Under the pieces are notes generated by a model. The model did no database searches, had not been told where the DNA came from, and was given only the letters and a program-made list of their open reading frames with translations. Shown piece after piece: positions 37,058 through 49,576 of a stretch of 64,000 nt of DNA. Origin of the DNA: Glebionis coronaria (taxonomy: Eukaryota > Streptophyta > Magnoliopsida > Asterales > Asteraceae); NCBI GenBank assembly GCA_025667525.1, contig CM046881.1, positions 497,013,627 through 497,077,626 on the forward strand, given 5' to 3'. How positions within the stretch are numbered: the stretch's first letter is position 1; every line of letters begins with the position of its first letter. The position numbers and the translations under genes were made by a program.

Positions 37058-38127
37058 TTATGATGAGGTTCCTTTATTTTCCTCCTTCCAGTTGGCCAAC
37101 TTGGGACAATCAAGTCTCACATGTCCGGAGGTCCCACATTCGTAACATACTACAACTTTCTGTAGCCCATGATTACTTTCACTTGCGGGGTTTTGGTTTC
37201 CCTTACATTGTTTTCCAGCATCATGATGGTAGTTGCATTCTGAACACTTAGGTTTGGATCCTAAGTATTTCTTGTTGTGGGTTGTGTGAGTAGTGTCATT
37301 AGTTTGCTCAATGTTTTGTCTTTTGGAAGATTGCTGGTGCTTGCTACGAGTAGTTCTACCCGACTTCCGCTTGTTGTCCGTTTGTCTTTCGGACAGGCTG
37401 TGAGCTCGCTTGTTGATCAGCTCTGTCGCAAATTCCATTGCACCTTCCATGGTAGTGGGTTGTGAAGCTAGCACATTGTCATGAATGTTGTCAGGGAGTC
37501 CGCTAACATACTTCTTAATCTTATCACTCCTTAGAGGAAACATTCTGCTGCACATCAAGCTTAACTCTTGAAATCTTTGGTTGTACCAAAGGATATCATT
37601 GTTCTCACATTTGAGATCCCACAGCTCGACTTCCAACTTCTTCATTTCCCCTCTAGGACAATACTTTTCAGTCATTATTTCCTTGAGGTTGGCCCAAGTG
37701 AGAGTATATGCAGTGTCTTGTCCAAGGGTGGCGACCACATAGTTCCACCAAGTAAGGGCGCTCTCAAGCAGAGTGGCTGTCGCAAACTTAACTCTGTTCT
37801 CGTCAGCACAACCGCTGATGCGGAAAACTGTCTCTAGTCTTTCAAACCATTGCATCAATTCAACAACTCCTTCTTTTCCTCAGTAGTATGAGGGTTTGCA
37901 TTTCAAGAAGTCGGGGTAAGAACAACCCCTGTTGAAGTTGTTTCTGTGCATGTTGTGGTTCGGTTTATTACTCATAATAAATTCTCTGGCTGCCATAGCT
38001 GCCGTAATGCCTTCACCAATCATCTCTCTGAGTTGAGCAGCGGTAACATTATGAGTAGCTTCAAGAGCCTTGGTGTTAGGGTGTTGGGAGCGATTGCATT
38101 ATTGGGGTTTGATCGCGTAATCACCAT
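37058..38127 (-). pseudogene. Element B gag
   Basis: The longest frame (37058-37858) reads QWFERLETVFRISGC, ALTWWNYV and KEIMTEKYCPRGEMKKLE, the typical capsid part of plant gypsy gag. A basic region and the zinc knuckle CYECGTSGHVRLDC follow at about 37110-37155. Upstream (37859-38127) the same protein continues with a TGA near 37881 and a frameshift back to a possible start MVITRSNPNN at 38127. The break by C lies about 310 bp upstream of this ATG. Gag would form the virus-like particle. Confidence 0.88.
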
Positions 38128-38435
38128 TTGTCTATAATCATACACAAAATAAGACTATTAGTTCAAACGTTTGTGCAATTTTTATATTATTTGCAAGAGA
38201 TGATTTCATGCGTAAAATTCATAACAAATTTGGATACCCTGTCAGGATTTCATAATATAATACTTTGCACAAAAGATATAACATAAGAGAATGATTGCAT
38301 GCAAATTTCCATAAGGAATTAAACATTCATCGAGCATATCAAATCCGGGAGAGAGACTTAGCTAGCCTTGTCTTGGGTAGTGGTACACATAGTCTTAAGT
38401 ACACCAAATCCTAAAAATACATGCCAGAAAAGAGG
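38128..38435 (-). other. Element B sequence between gag and the C insertion
   Basis: AT-rich, no motif. Together with 51861-51981 it forms the spacer of about 430 bp between the extra ORF of B and its gag. TSD GGTAT of element C is at 38436-38440. Confidence 0.6.
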
Positions 38436-38440
38436 GGTAT

Positions 38441-41400
38441 TGTAAAACCCGCATGCTTTTACCATGAATAGTGCCCTTAAGATCGTACGTCCTAGATTAA
38501 AACTTACCTCATTTAGTATTGATCACAGTCATGTGCTAATAATCAAGCAAGTGCATACGTGTATGACATGACAAGTATCGATTACGTACGAACTCATGAT
38601 AAACAGTTAATAAATATATCACGTGAACATAATTAAATCGTGATCACCATTTAAAATACGAACTAAAATAATTACGTAAATACTTATAATATAATTACGA
38701 GCGTTAAGTTTACGATAAACGACATGATAAAATAAACAGAAACACTTTAAACACGAGCACGTTTAACCACGAACGAACACGAAACATCGGGACACGAGAA
38801 AGGTACGGGTACCCCATGTGGGGGCCCCCATACCCACGGCACATATACAAGAAATGGGCTTAGCCCATGGACTTTTACAAGTAAAGGGGGGTAAAGAGTA
38901 AAACATGTTTTCATTTTTCATTTTCAAGAAATAAACACAAAAACCCTAAAAGAGTTTTCTCTCCTCCTCCTTGTGCTCTCTTTGTGCCGCCACCTAAGCA
39001 TCACCATAGGAGGGTGATTGTTTGATTTTGATCTTAAAAACTATTGTTATAATCAGTGTTTGTTCATCCTTTTTCCAAGCTACATAGTGGTATACCTTTC
39101 TAACCCTTCTTTTTAATTCTTTTTGATTCTTTTTAATTCTTTTAATCTTTGATTATTTTTATGAACATGTTATTATTTTTTTATTTAAACATGATAATTA
39201 ATCATTGATCTAACATGTTTTGGTATTAATTAAAATCAAATAATGATTTAAAAGGGGTGTTTGTTTTTGGCCGCCTAGCAAACAAACCCGAGGGGGGTAT
39301 GGTTTGCTATTGCCGCCACCACCAAGACCATTTTTGGTCTTGGTTGGATCATGTGGGACCCACGGCAGCAAGGAGGCACACGTGCCCCGAGTTTGGCTCG
39401 GGGTACGGTGTCGAATTCATGCCCGATTCATGGTTCGTTGGTTAAATCATGATTTATGCTACATGTTAATTTCTATGAATTATGAACTTAGGATATAATT
39501 AATTAATAACATGAAATATTAATTAAATCATGACTTAGGTTATTTTAATTATTAGTTTAGCATGACATTAATTTAACCTAAGTATTTTTATGTTATAAGC
39601 TATAATTAATTAATTATTTAAAACATGCCTATAATTAATTAATTTAGACATGACTTAGGTTATATTATTAATAATAATAATACACATTTTAACCTAAGTA
39701 TTTTCATTTCATTTTAATTAAAACATGTTATACTTTAATTAAAATGCTTAACCTATAGTTTAATTAAAATACATGAAATAATAATTAAACTATATACTAT
39801 ATCATATGACTTAAGAAACAAGCTTATAAACACTTAGACTTATATGTTAGCTTATGTAACCAGCTTAATTCTAAATATGGAAACTTCTATTTATAGAAAC
39901 TTAATTAAATAAGGCAACTAATCTATTAATGGAAACCTTCTATATATGGAAATCTATCTAATTCAGGCAGCTAATCTAATCATGGAAACCTTCTATATAT
40001 GGAAACTTATTTAATTAAGGCAGCTGATCTATTTTTGGAAACTTTCTATTTTTAGAAACTAATCTATTTTAAGCAGTAAATTCTATTTTTGGAAACTTTC
40101 TATTTTTGGAAACTTTCTATTTTTGGAAACTTTCTATTTTTGGAAACTTTCTATTTTTGGAAACTTTCTATTTTTGGTAACTTTCTATTTTTGGAAACTT
40201 TCTATTTTTGGAAACTTTCTATTTTTGGAAACCTGCTATTTTTTTGGAAAGTTACTTATTATTACACAGTAAGTATAATAATACATGAAACACCAGTAAT
40301 ACTTAATCAGATTAATCAGAATACTAGATAAACACAGCTTAAGGCTTTAAACAGTGAACCATGACCTAAAACATACCAAATCAGCTAAAATGAGACACAA
40401 AACCCAGTACGTAATCAGTGAATCGATACTTATACACGTGTGTATTCATGTAGCGTTAGTGATCCAGAAGTAGGAGTCTTTCTTCCGTTCATTCACTGGA
40501 CTTGAGGTACGGATTCCCGTCCTTTCAGTATGGACATTCTTTCCTTATTAGGATTTCCCCGTATGCAGCCAACTGTTTTCCCCAGTATTTGTTTTATTGT
40601 TTTGAACTGCTTATGTTTAATTAGCATAATCTATAGCCATATACAAGCATGACCAGTTTCACCTAGTTATGGAGGTACCATAACCATAGCATTGGAGGCA
40701 CCGATGTTATGACTTCCCCACGGCGGAGTGATTGCTCGTGGCGTCCCTTTCAGTTTTGGCCATATTATTATATCAGGTGGGGCGTATGGGTGCATCCTAG
40801 TTACATGTTTTTATTCAGTTTATGATGGTGAATGTGGTGTGTGCCTTGCACCCTTCACAAGGAGTTGATCCCTCCTACCCAAACCAGTATATTGATTAGA
40901 GGCATCCCCTCTAATCAGCATGATGAGGTCACCCCTCCAAGTATTCATGCACGTGACCTTTTCATGACCTATATGGGCTATGGTATATATATATGTTAAA
41001 ACAGTTTTCACAAGATAAACATAAGGCTTTTCAAACTATAAAACCAGTTTTCTTGATACTTAACCAGTTTACTCAGTACTTAGTCTTCCGCTGTTATATG
41101 TTACATGCTTATCCTATTTCATGCTATATTTGTACATCCGTGCACTGAGCGTCTTGCTCAGCCGTTTTCCTTTTCATGTTCCCAAAACGGCAGGTACTCA
41201 GGGACGCTCGTAGATCTCAAACGTAGGTGCGTATGGACTGGAAGCTTTACTGTCTTTCTTTACTTTATGCATTTCCTTTACTTTAATACAGTTGCTATGG
41301 ACATTGTTTCGTCCATTCCTTTTACAGTATTTATGTTTGTGTGTGATGAGCTTTACTTTGGGGTACCGATGTTTGATTCCGGTATTTCCCTTTTATGGTT

Positions 41401-41487
41401 GAATAATGCTTAGACATTTATCCTTGTATGCTTTGATGACACGCCATGATTATGCGTAATATTCCATTTCCAAAATGAGGTGTTACA
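38441..41487 (+). repeat. 5' LTR of element C
   Basis: TGTAAAACCCGCATGC to GAGGTGTTACA, 3047 bp. It contains an AAACCCTAAAAG telobox (about 38941) beside a CT-rich stretch and a tandem array of TTTCTATTTTTGGAAAC at 40083-40240. The ORF through that array (40089-40331) is an artefact. Confidence 0.95.
40080..40250 (+). repeat. 17-bp tandem repeat in the C 5' LTR
   Basis: About nine to ten copies of GGAAACTTTCTATTTTT, one with GGTAAC. The copy in the 3' LTR (50420-50610) is slightly longer. The same place in element E LTRs (13730-13840, 25920-26010) has only scattered related words, so the array grew within the C lineage. Confidence 0.85.
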
Positions 41488-41491
41488 ATTA

Positions 41492-41504
41492 TGGTATCAG
41501 AGCC
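41492..41504 (+). other. Primer binding site of element C (tRNA-iMet type)
   Basis: TGGTATCAGAGCC, four bases after the 5' LTR. Identical in type to E and, in reverse, to B. Confidence 0.93.
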
Positions 41505-41927
41505 AAGGTTTCGACCTGTAGGCTCTCAAATATGACCTGTGATTAGTGGGTAGTCACTACGGTCTTCCTAGAACTGACAGTTGTTTTCATGCATTCATCA
41601 TTTTAAGCATACATATACATGTCCTTGTTACAGGGTTTTTGACTAAGTAATGGTTGGTACAGGACTGGCCCTATTTAGTCGCATGTGTTTTATCGAAACT
41701 TTTAGATTTGGGACCGACCCATAGGCGTCCCCTCGATATGTCTTTTATTTTGAGTGAACTGACCTGGGGCGTTCACTCTCGAGCATCAAAAGCTTTCATA
41801 AACTGCATCATGCATTCATACAAAGATTTTTCTTGCATAAAATTTTTCTCATGAAATTTTGGCATAAATTTTTTTTTTATATTTTATGTTTGAACTGTTA
41901 ATCATATGTTTTATGTTATACTGTCAG
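41505..41927 (+). other. 5' leader of element C
   Basis: Shares a conserved non-coding block with E (around 41640-41860). It ends in a pyrimidine/T-rich stretch and ATACTGTCAG directly before the gag ATG at 41928, which looks like a 3' splice site, so the leader could hold an intron; this is inference. Confidence 0.5.
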
Positions 41928-42328
41928 ATGGCAAACACAGACAAACTCTGGGAGTTATTCGTAGACATGGAGGCAGAAAGGCAAGACGCCATTCTTCATG
42001 ACGACGAATATCCTCCCCCACCTATCGTTTTTCCCATGGAAGGAAGGAATCGACTCATGAGGGAATACTACGCCATGAGACAGAGACCCGACGAGAATTG
42101 TGGTCAGTTCATGCAGAGGTTCCTTGGGTACACAGCTGTCCTGAGGGCATCCGCAGGCACCACTAAAGAACAAGCACTACATTTTCGTTGGGGCCTTAAT
42201 CCAAGGATTGCTAATGATTTATCGGGTGCCCCGTTGGATACGGTAGCACAAGTGGCCGACGCAGCAAGGAAGCTTGAGATGTTGCAGGAACGCGATGAGT
42301 TCGGGGAAGCTGAAAGACCCGACAAGAG

Positions 42329-42413
42329 GTAAAACATTTCGTGTTCTAGCGTTAACCAGACCGCATCCTATCATTATATGTTCTATAATCATCTCTTAAA
42401 CTGTATCTTCCAG
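42329..42413 (+). other. Intron-like gap 1 in C gag
   Basis: 85 bp, AAGAG|GTAAAAC ... TATCTTCCAG|GCAT. Canonical GT-AG with a pyrimidine-rich 3' end. It begins with an in-frame TAA, and 85 is not a multiple of three, so removal restores the frame (phase 2). Confidence 0.75.
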
Positions 42414-42563
42414 GCATAAAACTGGGGACCGGTCTCAGCCGGCTACTCAGCAGCAGCCTAATCAGCCCAAAGGAAACGGTCACACTAACGACCGTTCTGT
42501 TGTGGAAAGGCGCAACGGTAATGATAATTACCGTAACAATGCGGGACACTCCAACAGCAGCAG

Positions 42564-42637
42564 GTCCTACTATTTACGCATCTTCTTATGATTTCATGTT
42601 ATATTTCCCATGCTGACACTATATTAATCTCTACCAG
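42564..42637 (+). other. Intron-like gap 2 in C gag
   Basis: 74 bp, AGCAGCAG|GTCCTAC ... AATCTCTACCAG|GAACC. GT-AG, phase 2 like gap 1. Removing it joins the Asn-rich linker to the [10 protein letters not shown] segment that leads to the zinc knuckle in the pol frame. 74-85 bp is near the lower size limit of plant introns. Confidence 0.72.
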
Positions 42638-45600
42638 GAACCACGGTAACGGAAGGGACCAAAACCACAGGGGTTCTCATCCTAACCGTTCAGCTAACAC
42701 TGGCCCTCAGCAAGCAAGGACTCCTGCTGGAGGATTCACTCATCCTCTTTGCAGCACTTGCCATCGCAAACACCCTGGCCCATGTCGTCGTGATTCCGAC
42801 GCGTGCTACAAGTGCGGCCTCCCTGGCCATCGTATGAGAGATTGCCGTAAGGGTGAAATGGAGGGTACTTCGGGTCATGCTGATACTAAACCGCCTCCTA
42901 CCACTGGGCGTGTCTACACGACATCGCGGGACCAGGCAAACAAATCTACAGGTACCATTACTGGAATTTTGTATATGTACGGCCAGGCTGCATGTGTTCT
43001 TTTCGACACGGGTGCCACTCATTCAGTTATTTCCACTACTTATGCTAAGAACATCAGGACACTTCCCTTGCCATTAGAAAATAAGCTTACCATTTCCACG
43101 CCTCTGAGGGACTCTGTATTAATAACTCATGTATACAAGAGTCTTCCTCTAGAGTTTGACGATAGAGTTCGTGCAGTAGATGCACTTCCCCTGGACATGA
43201 TTGAGTTCGATATGATTCTTGGCATGGACTGGCTATCCAGGCACCATGCTACCATAGACTGCCACTCATATCGGGTGATCTTCGGCGACATTAATGCACC
43301 AGAGTACATTCATAACGGGTTCATACCCGGACGGTCTGTACATGTCATATCTACCTTGCAAGCACGTGCATTACTGTCACATGGCTGCGAAGGTTATCTA
43401 GCTACGGTTCATGACATGGGTGCTGAATCCCCATCGATTCAGGATCAACCGGTAGTCTCAGAATTTCAAGACGTTTTCCCAACTGAACTTCCAGGCATAC
43501 CACCTGCAAGAGAAGTGGAGTTCAACATCGACCTTGTTCCAGGAGCTGAGCCAATCTCTAAGGCTCCGTATCGTATGGCTCCCATAGAGCTAAAAGAACT
43601 GAAGGACCAACTGCAGGAACTTCTTGAACGAGGGTTCATTAGACCAAGCGCATCTCCATGGGGCGCACCGGTCTTGTTCGTTAAGAAGAAGGACGGCAGC
43701 ATGCGACTTTGCATTGACTACCGTGAACTTAATAAGATTACCATCCGCAATAGATATCCACTGCCACGTATAGACGATCTGTTTGACCAACTTCAAGGAG
43801 CCAAACACTTCTCAAAGATCGATCTAAGGTCAGGCTACCATCAGCTAAGGGTTAAAGAGCAGGATATTGCCAAGACTGCTTTTCGTACCCGCTATGGCCA
43901 TTATGAGTTTGTGGTCATGCCATTCGGCCTGACTAATGCTCCAGCAGTATTCATGGATCTGATGAACAGAATCTTTCATGAATTCCTTGATAAATTTGTC
44001 ATTGTATTCATCGATGACATCTTGATTTTCTCAAAGTCCACGGAGGAACACGAAGACCATCTTCGTACGGTACTACAGATTCTTCGTCAGAAACAGCTGT
44101 ATGCGAAATTCTCCAAGTGTGAGTTCTGGTTAAACAAGGTGGCATTCCTAGGTCACATTGTATCAGCAGAAGGGATCACTATGGACCCAGCGAAGGTTGA
44201 GGCTATCACTAAATGGCCAAGACCAACGTCGGCGACAGAAGTCCGCAGTTTCTTAGGCTTAGCTGGATATTATCGCAGATTCGTGGAGAACTTTTCCCGC
44301 TTGGCACTACCTCTCACCAAACTGATGCGAAAAGGAGAGAAATTCGTCTGGACGGAAGATCGAGAGAAGAGCTTCGAAGACCTAAAGCAGAAGTTAGTAT
44401 CTGCACCTATTCTTACTCTCCCATCTGGTACAGGTGGATTTCAGATCTATAGCGATGCATCGGGGAAGGGACTGGGCTGTGTTCTCATGCAACATGGAAA
44501 AGTGATCGCGTATGCTTCACGGCAGCTTAATCCCTATGAAGAAAACTACCCTACGCATGACCTGGAACTTGCTGCAGTGGTGTTCGCATTGAAGATATGG
44601 AGGCATTACTTATACGGAGAATCATGCGACATTTTCACGGATCACAAGAGCTTGAAGTATATCTTCACACAGCGAGAATTGAACATGAGACAAAGGAGAT
44701 GGTTGGAACTATTGAAGGATTATGATATTAACCTACAGTATCATCCCGGAAAGGCTAATGTAGTAGCAGATGCACTCAGCAGAAAGTCCGGAATGATAAA
44801 CGGCATTGAGATCGAGGAACAAAACATAAGAGACTTGGAGCGACTAGACATCGAAATCATGGTACGTGGGCAGCACGGATACTGGGCGAATCATAGAGTA
44901 GAACCTGAGTTACTGACTAGGATTAAGGAAGCGCAGAAGGATGATGGAGAGATTTGGGCGATAATTCAGAATTTGGAGAAGCAGACAGAATTCAGAATGG
45001 ACGCAGACGGTATCGTTTGGCAGGGCACGAGACTTTGTGTTCCTGACAATCCAGAACTCCGGGAAGCATTGTTAGCTGAAGCTCACAGCTCCCCATTTTC
45101 TATACATCCTGGGTCGACAAAAATGTACCATGACATCAGACAGCACTTTTGGTGGAGTGGTATGAAACAGGATGTAGCCACGTATGTCTCCAAATGTCTT
45201 ACCTGCCAGCAGGTTAAGATTGAACATCAGCGATCGGGCGGTCTCCTTCAACCGTAGGATATTCCAGAGTGGAAGTGGGACAAAATCACCATGGATTTTG
45301 TTACCGGTCTTCCGCCTACCAAGAAGAAGCACGATGCTATTTGGGTCATTGTTGATCGACTCACCAAATCAGCTCATTTCTTACCGATACGCAAGGAAGA
45401 TCCGGTAAGTAAACTCGCAGATACGTACAGAAGGGAGATCATGAGACTCCACGGTACTCCCTCCAGCATCGTCTCAGACAGAGATCCTCGTTTCACGTCG
45501 CGATTCTGGAAAGGTCTGCAAAAAGCTTGGGGTACACAACTTAAGCTGAGTACGGCCTTTCATCCTCAAACGGACGGACAATCGGAGCGAACAATTCAGA

Positions 45601-46375
45601 CATTGGAAGATATGTTAAGGTCGTGTGCGTTGGAATGGACAGGTGATTGGGACGATTACATCTGTTTAGTCGAGTTTGCATACAACAACAGCTGGCACGC
45701 AAGTATCAAATGTGCTCCTTTCGAAATGTTGTATGGCAGGAAGTGTCGCGCTCCAACTTGCTGGGATCAAGTGGGAGAGCGAACACTCGAAGGACCAGAG
45801 ATTATAGAAATGACCAATGAGAAGATTGAGGTAGCTAAACAGAAGTTGCAAGAAGCACGGTCACGTCAGAAGAGTTACGCCGATAAGCATCGTTGGGACA
45901 TACATTTTAATGTGGGAGATCACGTCTTCCTCAAGGTTTCGCCGGCACGTGGTGTTAAACGCTTCGGGATCAAAGGGAAACTCAGTCCTCGGTTCATCGG
46001 ACCATTTGATATCGTTGAACGAATCGGCGAAGTATCTTACCGATTGGCGTTACCTCCTCAGCTTTCGCACGTGCATAACGTGTTCCATGTGTCCTTACTC
46101 AGAGGGTACAATTATCATCCCCTTCACATGGTTTAGTATCCACTGGAACAGATACGTGAAGATCTCACTTTTATAGAAGAACCCGAACGAGTACTCGACA
46201 GGCAAGAACGAGTCATGAGAAGGAAGACGATTCCATTCGTCAAAATTCTTTGGAGGGACCATACCGAGCGGGAAGCCACTTGGGAAACAGAGGAGTCTAT
46301 CCGGGCTTCTTACCCTCACTTCATATTTTGAGTTCGGGTATGTCACTTCTTTTCAGCTTACTTTATCTATAATTC

Positions 46376-46408
46376 GGGGACGAATTATTCTTTTTAGGGG
46401 GGAAGAAT
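46376..46408 (+). other. Polypurine tract of element C
   Basis: GGGGACGAATTATTC, then TTTTTAGGGGGGAAGAAT directly before the 3' LTR TGTAAAACCC. Confidence 0.9.
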
Positions 46409-47192
46409 TGTAAAACCCGCATGCTTTTACCATGAATAGTGCCCTTAAGATCGTACGTCCTAGATTAAAACTTACCTCATTTAGTATTGATCACAGTCAT
46501 GTGCTAATAATCAAGCAAGTGCATACGTGTATGACATGACAAGTATCGATTACGTACGAACTCATGATAAACAGTTAATAAATATATCACGTGAACATAA
46601 TTAAATCATGATCACCATTTAAAATACGAACTAAAATAGTTACGTAAATACTTATAATATAATTACGAGCGTTAAGTTTACGATAAACGACATGATAAAA
46701 TAAACAGAAACACTTTAAACACGAGCACGTTTAACCACGAACGAACACGAAACATCAGGACACGAGAAAGGTACGGGTACCCCATGTGGGGCCCCCATAC
46801 CCACGGCAAATATACAAGAAATGGGCTTAGCCCATGGACTTTTACAAGTAAAGGGGGGTAAAGAGTAAAACATGTTTTCATTTTTCATTTTCAAGAAATA
46901 AACACAAAAACCCTAAAAGAGTTTTCTCTCCTCCTCCTTGTGCTCTCTTTGTGCCGCCACCTAAGCATCACCATAGGAGGGTGATTGTTTGATTTTGATC
47001 TTAAAAACTATTGTTATAATCAGTGTTTGTTCATCCTTTTTCCAAGCTACATAGTGGTATACCTTTCTAACCCTTCTTTTTAATTCTTTTTGATTCTTTT
47101 TAATTCTTTTAATCTTTGATTATTTTCATGAACATGTTATTATTTTTTTATTTAAACATGATAATAAATCATTGATCTAACATGTTTTTGTA

Positions 47193-49576
47193 TCTATACT
47201 ATCTATAATGGAGCTATCCAAATTGTTGAAAGTTGAAAAAATTCAACAAAACTTCTTTTGTAAGGAACCATTAATATCTAATGTTAATGTTAAAATGTTG
47301 AAAGGCTGTAAACTGTTAGACATCGCAATCTATGTTTGGCAAGTCTTCAATCTATTTTTAGAGACAATACAATGTATGCATTTTTAATACCGAAAATATT
47401 CTATTTTTGGAAACAATTAAGTGCTTCCACCCTATTATACACGAGTATATTACGAGAATACAACTGGAAACTATTGGAGATTTGAAATATGTATTTCAAC
47501 GTTTTATTTTGGGTATGTATTAAACTTTGATTCACTTATTTGGTTTGTTATTCAACTCATTATTGAAACGCATATCATTTTTTTTTCTTGATTGACAATT
47601 TAGAATCCGTTCAATTAATATATGTAGGGAGAATTATGTTAGTAGTGCTTATAAAAGGCACATGATTCATTAAGTCATGACTATATGTTTACAGCAGCCT
47701 CAAAGTGATCTGTGAATGGGAGAATATGTTAATGAAAAGCCACGTTTCATTAAAGTGTGACGCCACATTCATGGCAGCCCCAAAGGGATCGATGTGAAGA
47801 TGATGATAATCGATTAGCTGGTATATAGTTAATATGTTGATACGTCATTCTGTTATGAATTTATATTCTCTAAAAAGCTGGTGATTGAATTTGAAACGTC
47901 TCTATTAAAAAATTTAAGTCTTTGATTATGATGATATACTGATAATTGATATGTTTATTTTAAAATTTTATAGGGAGCCTAAGCTTTAATAGCAAGTACA
48001 ATTTTGCTGAGATCCTATAACCTGATTTTTGCATTGTGCTGAACTGAAGGCGTCTAATAACAAGACTGGTCGATCAGTGTGGATATTTTCTTGGTATTTC
48101 AAATATTGGCTAGCTACGATTTAATCATTACACAAGGAAAAAAGATGAAACTTTCAATCTCATCAACCTTGAATAAATCCATAGTAATAGTATCACAAAA
48201 GTGATCTTGCATACTGTTATTGTTAACCTTTTTAAATTTTTGTTGACCACTTTCTTATGTGTTAGGTTGGTAAGAGTTTGACCATTTGAAAGGTCAAAGA
48301 AATGTGAAGGAGGTTCTGTGGTGGAGGCTTTATAGTCAAGCACCAAAAGAAACCTGATTAGGAAGAGGTTGAATCCACTATGAAGACCATGTGTTTAATT
48401 GATTGAACAACCGTGCATAGGTTTTTGAGGTTTGTAAGTCTATAAATTTTGTTTTTTATTGTAATTTGAAGAAAACGTACATTAATGAGAAACTCCTTTA
48501 AGGTTCAAAGCTTATTTTATTTTTCAAAAAATCAAAGATTGTGTTTGTGTGTTAGACAAAGAACAGGACCTCAAATTCCTTTTTGTTCCTATTGTAACAT
48601 AGTAAGATTCTCGATATTTTTTTTGTCTACCTTTTATTCTGAAGATGATTACTACCTTAACACCCTTATCAATTTACATTATGTAAATTGTCTACCCGTA
48701 AATAGAGTTACTCCTCCCTAAACATTGTTCATGTTGTACGAAAATATCATTTCTAAATTTCAACTCAAATATTTTGGATTCCTTTTGACCATTGGTTATG
48801 ACCGGCATAATAACTATTTTTTATATTATTTATTACTAGAATGAAAATAAATATTAGCACACGACATTAAATTAAACTATTTTCTTAAACATTGCCGAAA
48901 GTCGAGGTTTGATATTTAAAAAATGCGGGAAAATTAAAATTGTAGTTTTTAAAATGATTATTATAACGGCCAAACCTCTTGTTGACAGGGCGCAGTCAGA
49001 AGTGTCTCGTGAGTGTCCGTGACACCTATTAATCTTTTTGATTTAGTGTTAATTTTAAAAAAAAATCGATTTCTCTTTAATATTTCTTAAATGCATCCGA
49101 TGTATCGAAATATATTTCTTATCTTATTTAGTTAGTATATTTAAAAAAATGATCTCTACTATTAATACGAAGGCGAAGGCACGAATGTTATGTGACTTAT
49201 ATTAAGCCAGTAATGAGTCATCATATGTGACAACCGTTTGCAATTAAGCTTTAATCTTTTCGCGTTCACTTTTGAATGTTACATTAAGCACTTAATATAA
49301 TATCGCGTATAAATACTAAGATATTAGTTTAACTAGCCAAAGAGTTCGATCAAGAAAAATCCTATACCTCAAATATCTTGCACAAAGAAGTTTTACTCGA
49401 CGATTAACGTGCATTTTATATGTTGTTTGATAAATGTTTATTTAATATTTTTTCTAAAGTTGAACAATCGCACATTACGAGATTTTGCAGTTACAATTTG
49501 ATCTTACCATGATATAGAGTATCGTTAATTATCTGTCGCTAAACAATTCCGCCGCTATGCGCGGGTAATCATCTAG
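47193..49576 (+). mobile_element. Non-autonomous Helitron
   Basis: Begins TCTATACTATCTATAATGG and ends with a GC hairpin (CCGCTATGCGCGG) a few bases before the 3' terminal CTAG at 49573-49576. It sits exactly between A and T of the LTR target (...TTTTGTA | TTAATTAAAATC, compare uninterrupted 39216-39240), with no target duplication. These are the defining Helitron traits. The 2384-bp interior has only small frames (for example 48128-48346 on minus, 48485-48721 on plus), no Rep or helicase motif, and no captured gene fragment that I can identify. Confidence 0.93.

Larger units (their letters stand above)
41928..46331 (+). pseudogene. Element C gag-pol polyprotein (three exon-like blocks, two premature TAG codons)
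   Basis: Gag starts at MANTDKLWELFVDME (ATG 41928, after CTGTCAG) and contains GQFMQRFLGYTAVLR. It is short, lacking the usual LTWW capsid half. Two GT-AG gaps (42329-42413, 42564-42637) must be removed to stay in frame; the three blocks then total exactly 1415 codons. Domains: zinc knuckle [14 protein letters not shown] (42804-42845), protease [12 protein letters not shown] (from about 42999), RT with FIDD (44007-44018), RNase H (FQIYSDAS to VVADALSRK), integrase zinc finger ([16 protein letters not shown]), core [30 protein letters not shown], and a chromodomain-like tail REATWETEESIRASYP ending at TGA 46329. TAG at 45255 and 46134 are single-base changes by comparison with related elements. 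All key catalytic residues are kept. Confidence 0.92.

Noticed and set aside
40089..40331. ORF METFYFWKLSIFGNFLFLE as a protein (also at 50440 and 50474)
   Set aside because: It is a reading of the 17-bp LTR minisatellite in rotating frames.
47193..49576. Captured host gene in the Helitron
   Set aside because: Only short frames and no recognisable exon; capture cannot be claimed without a search.
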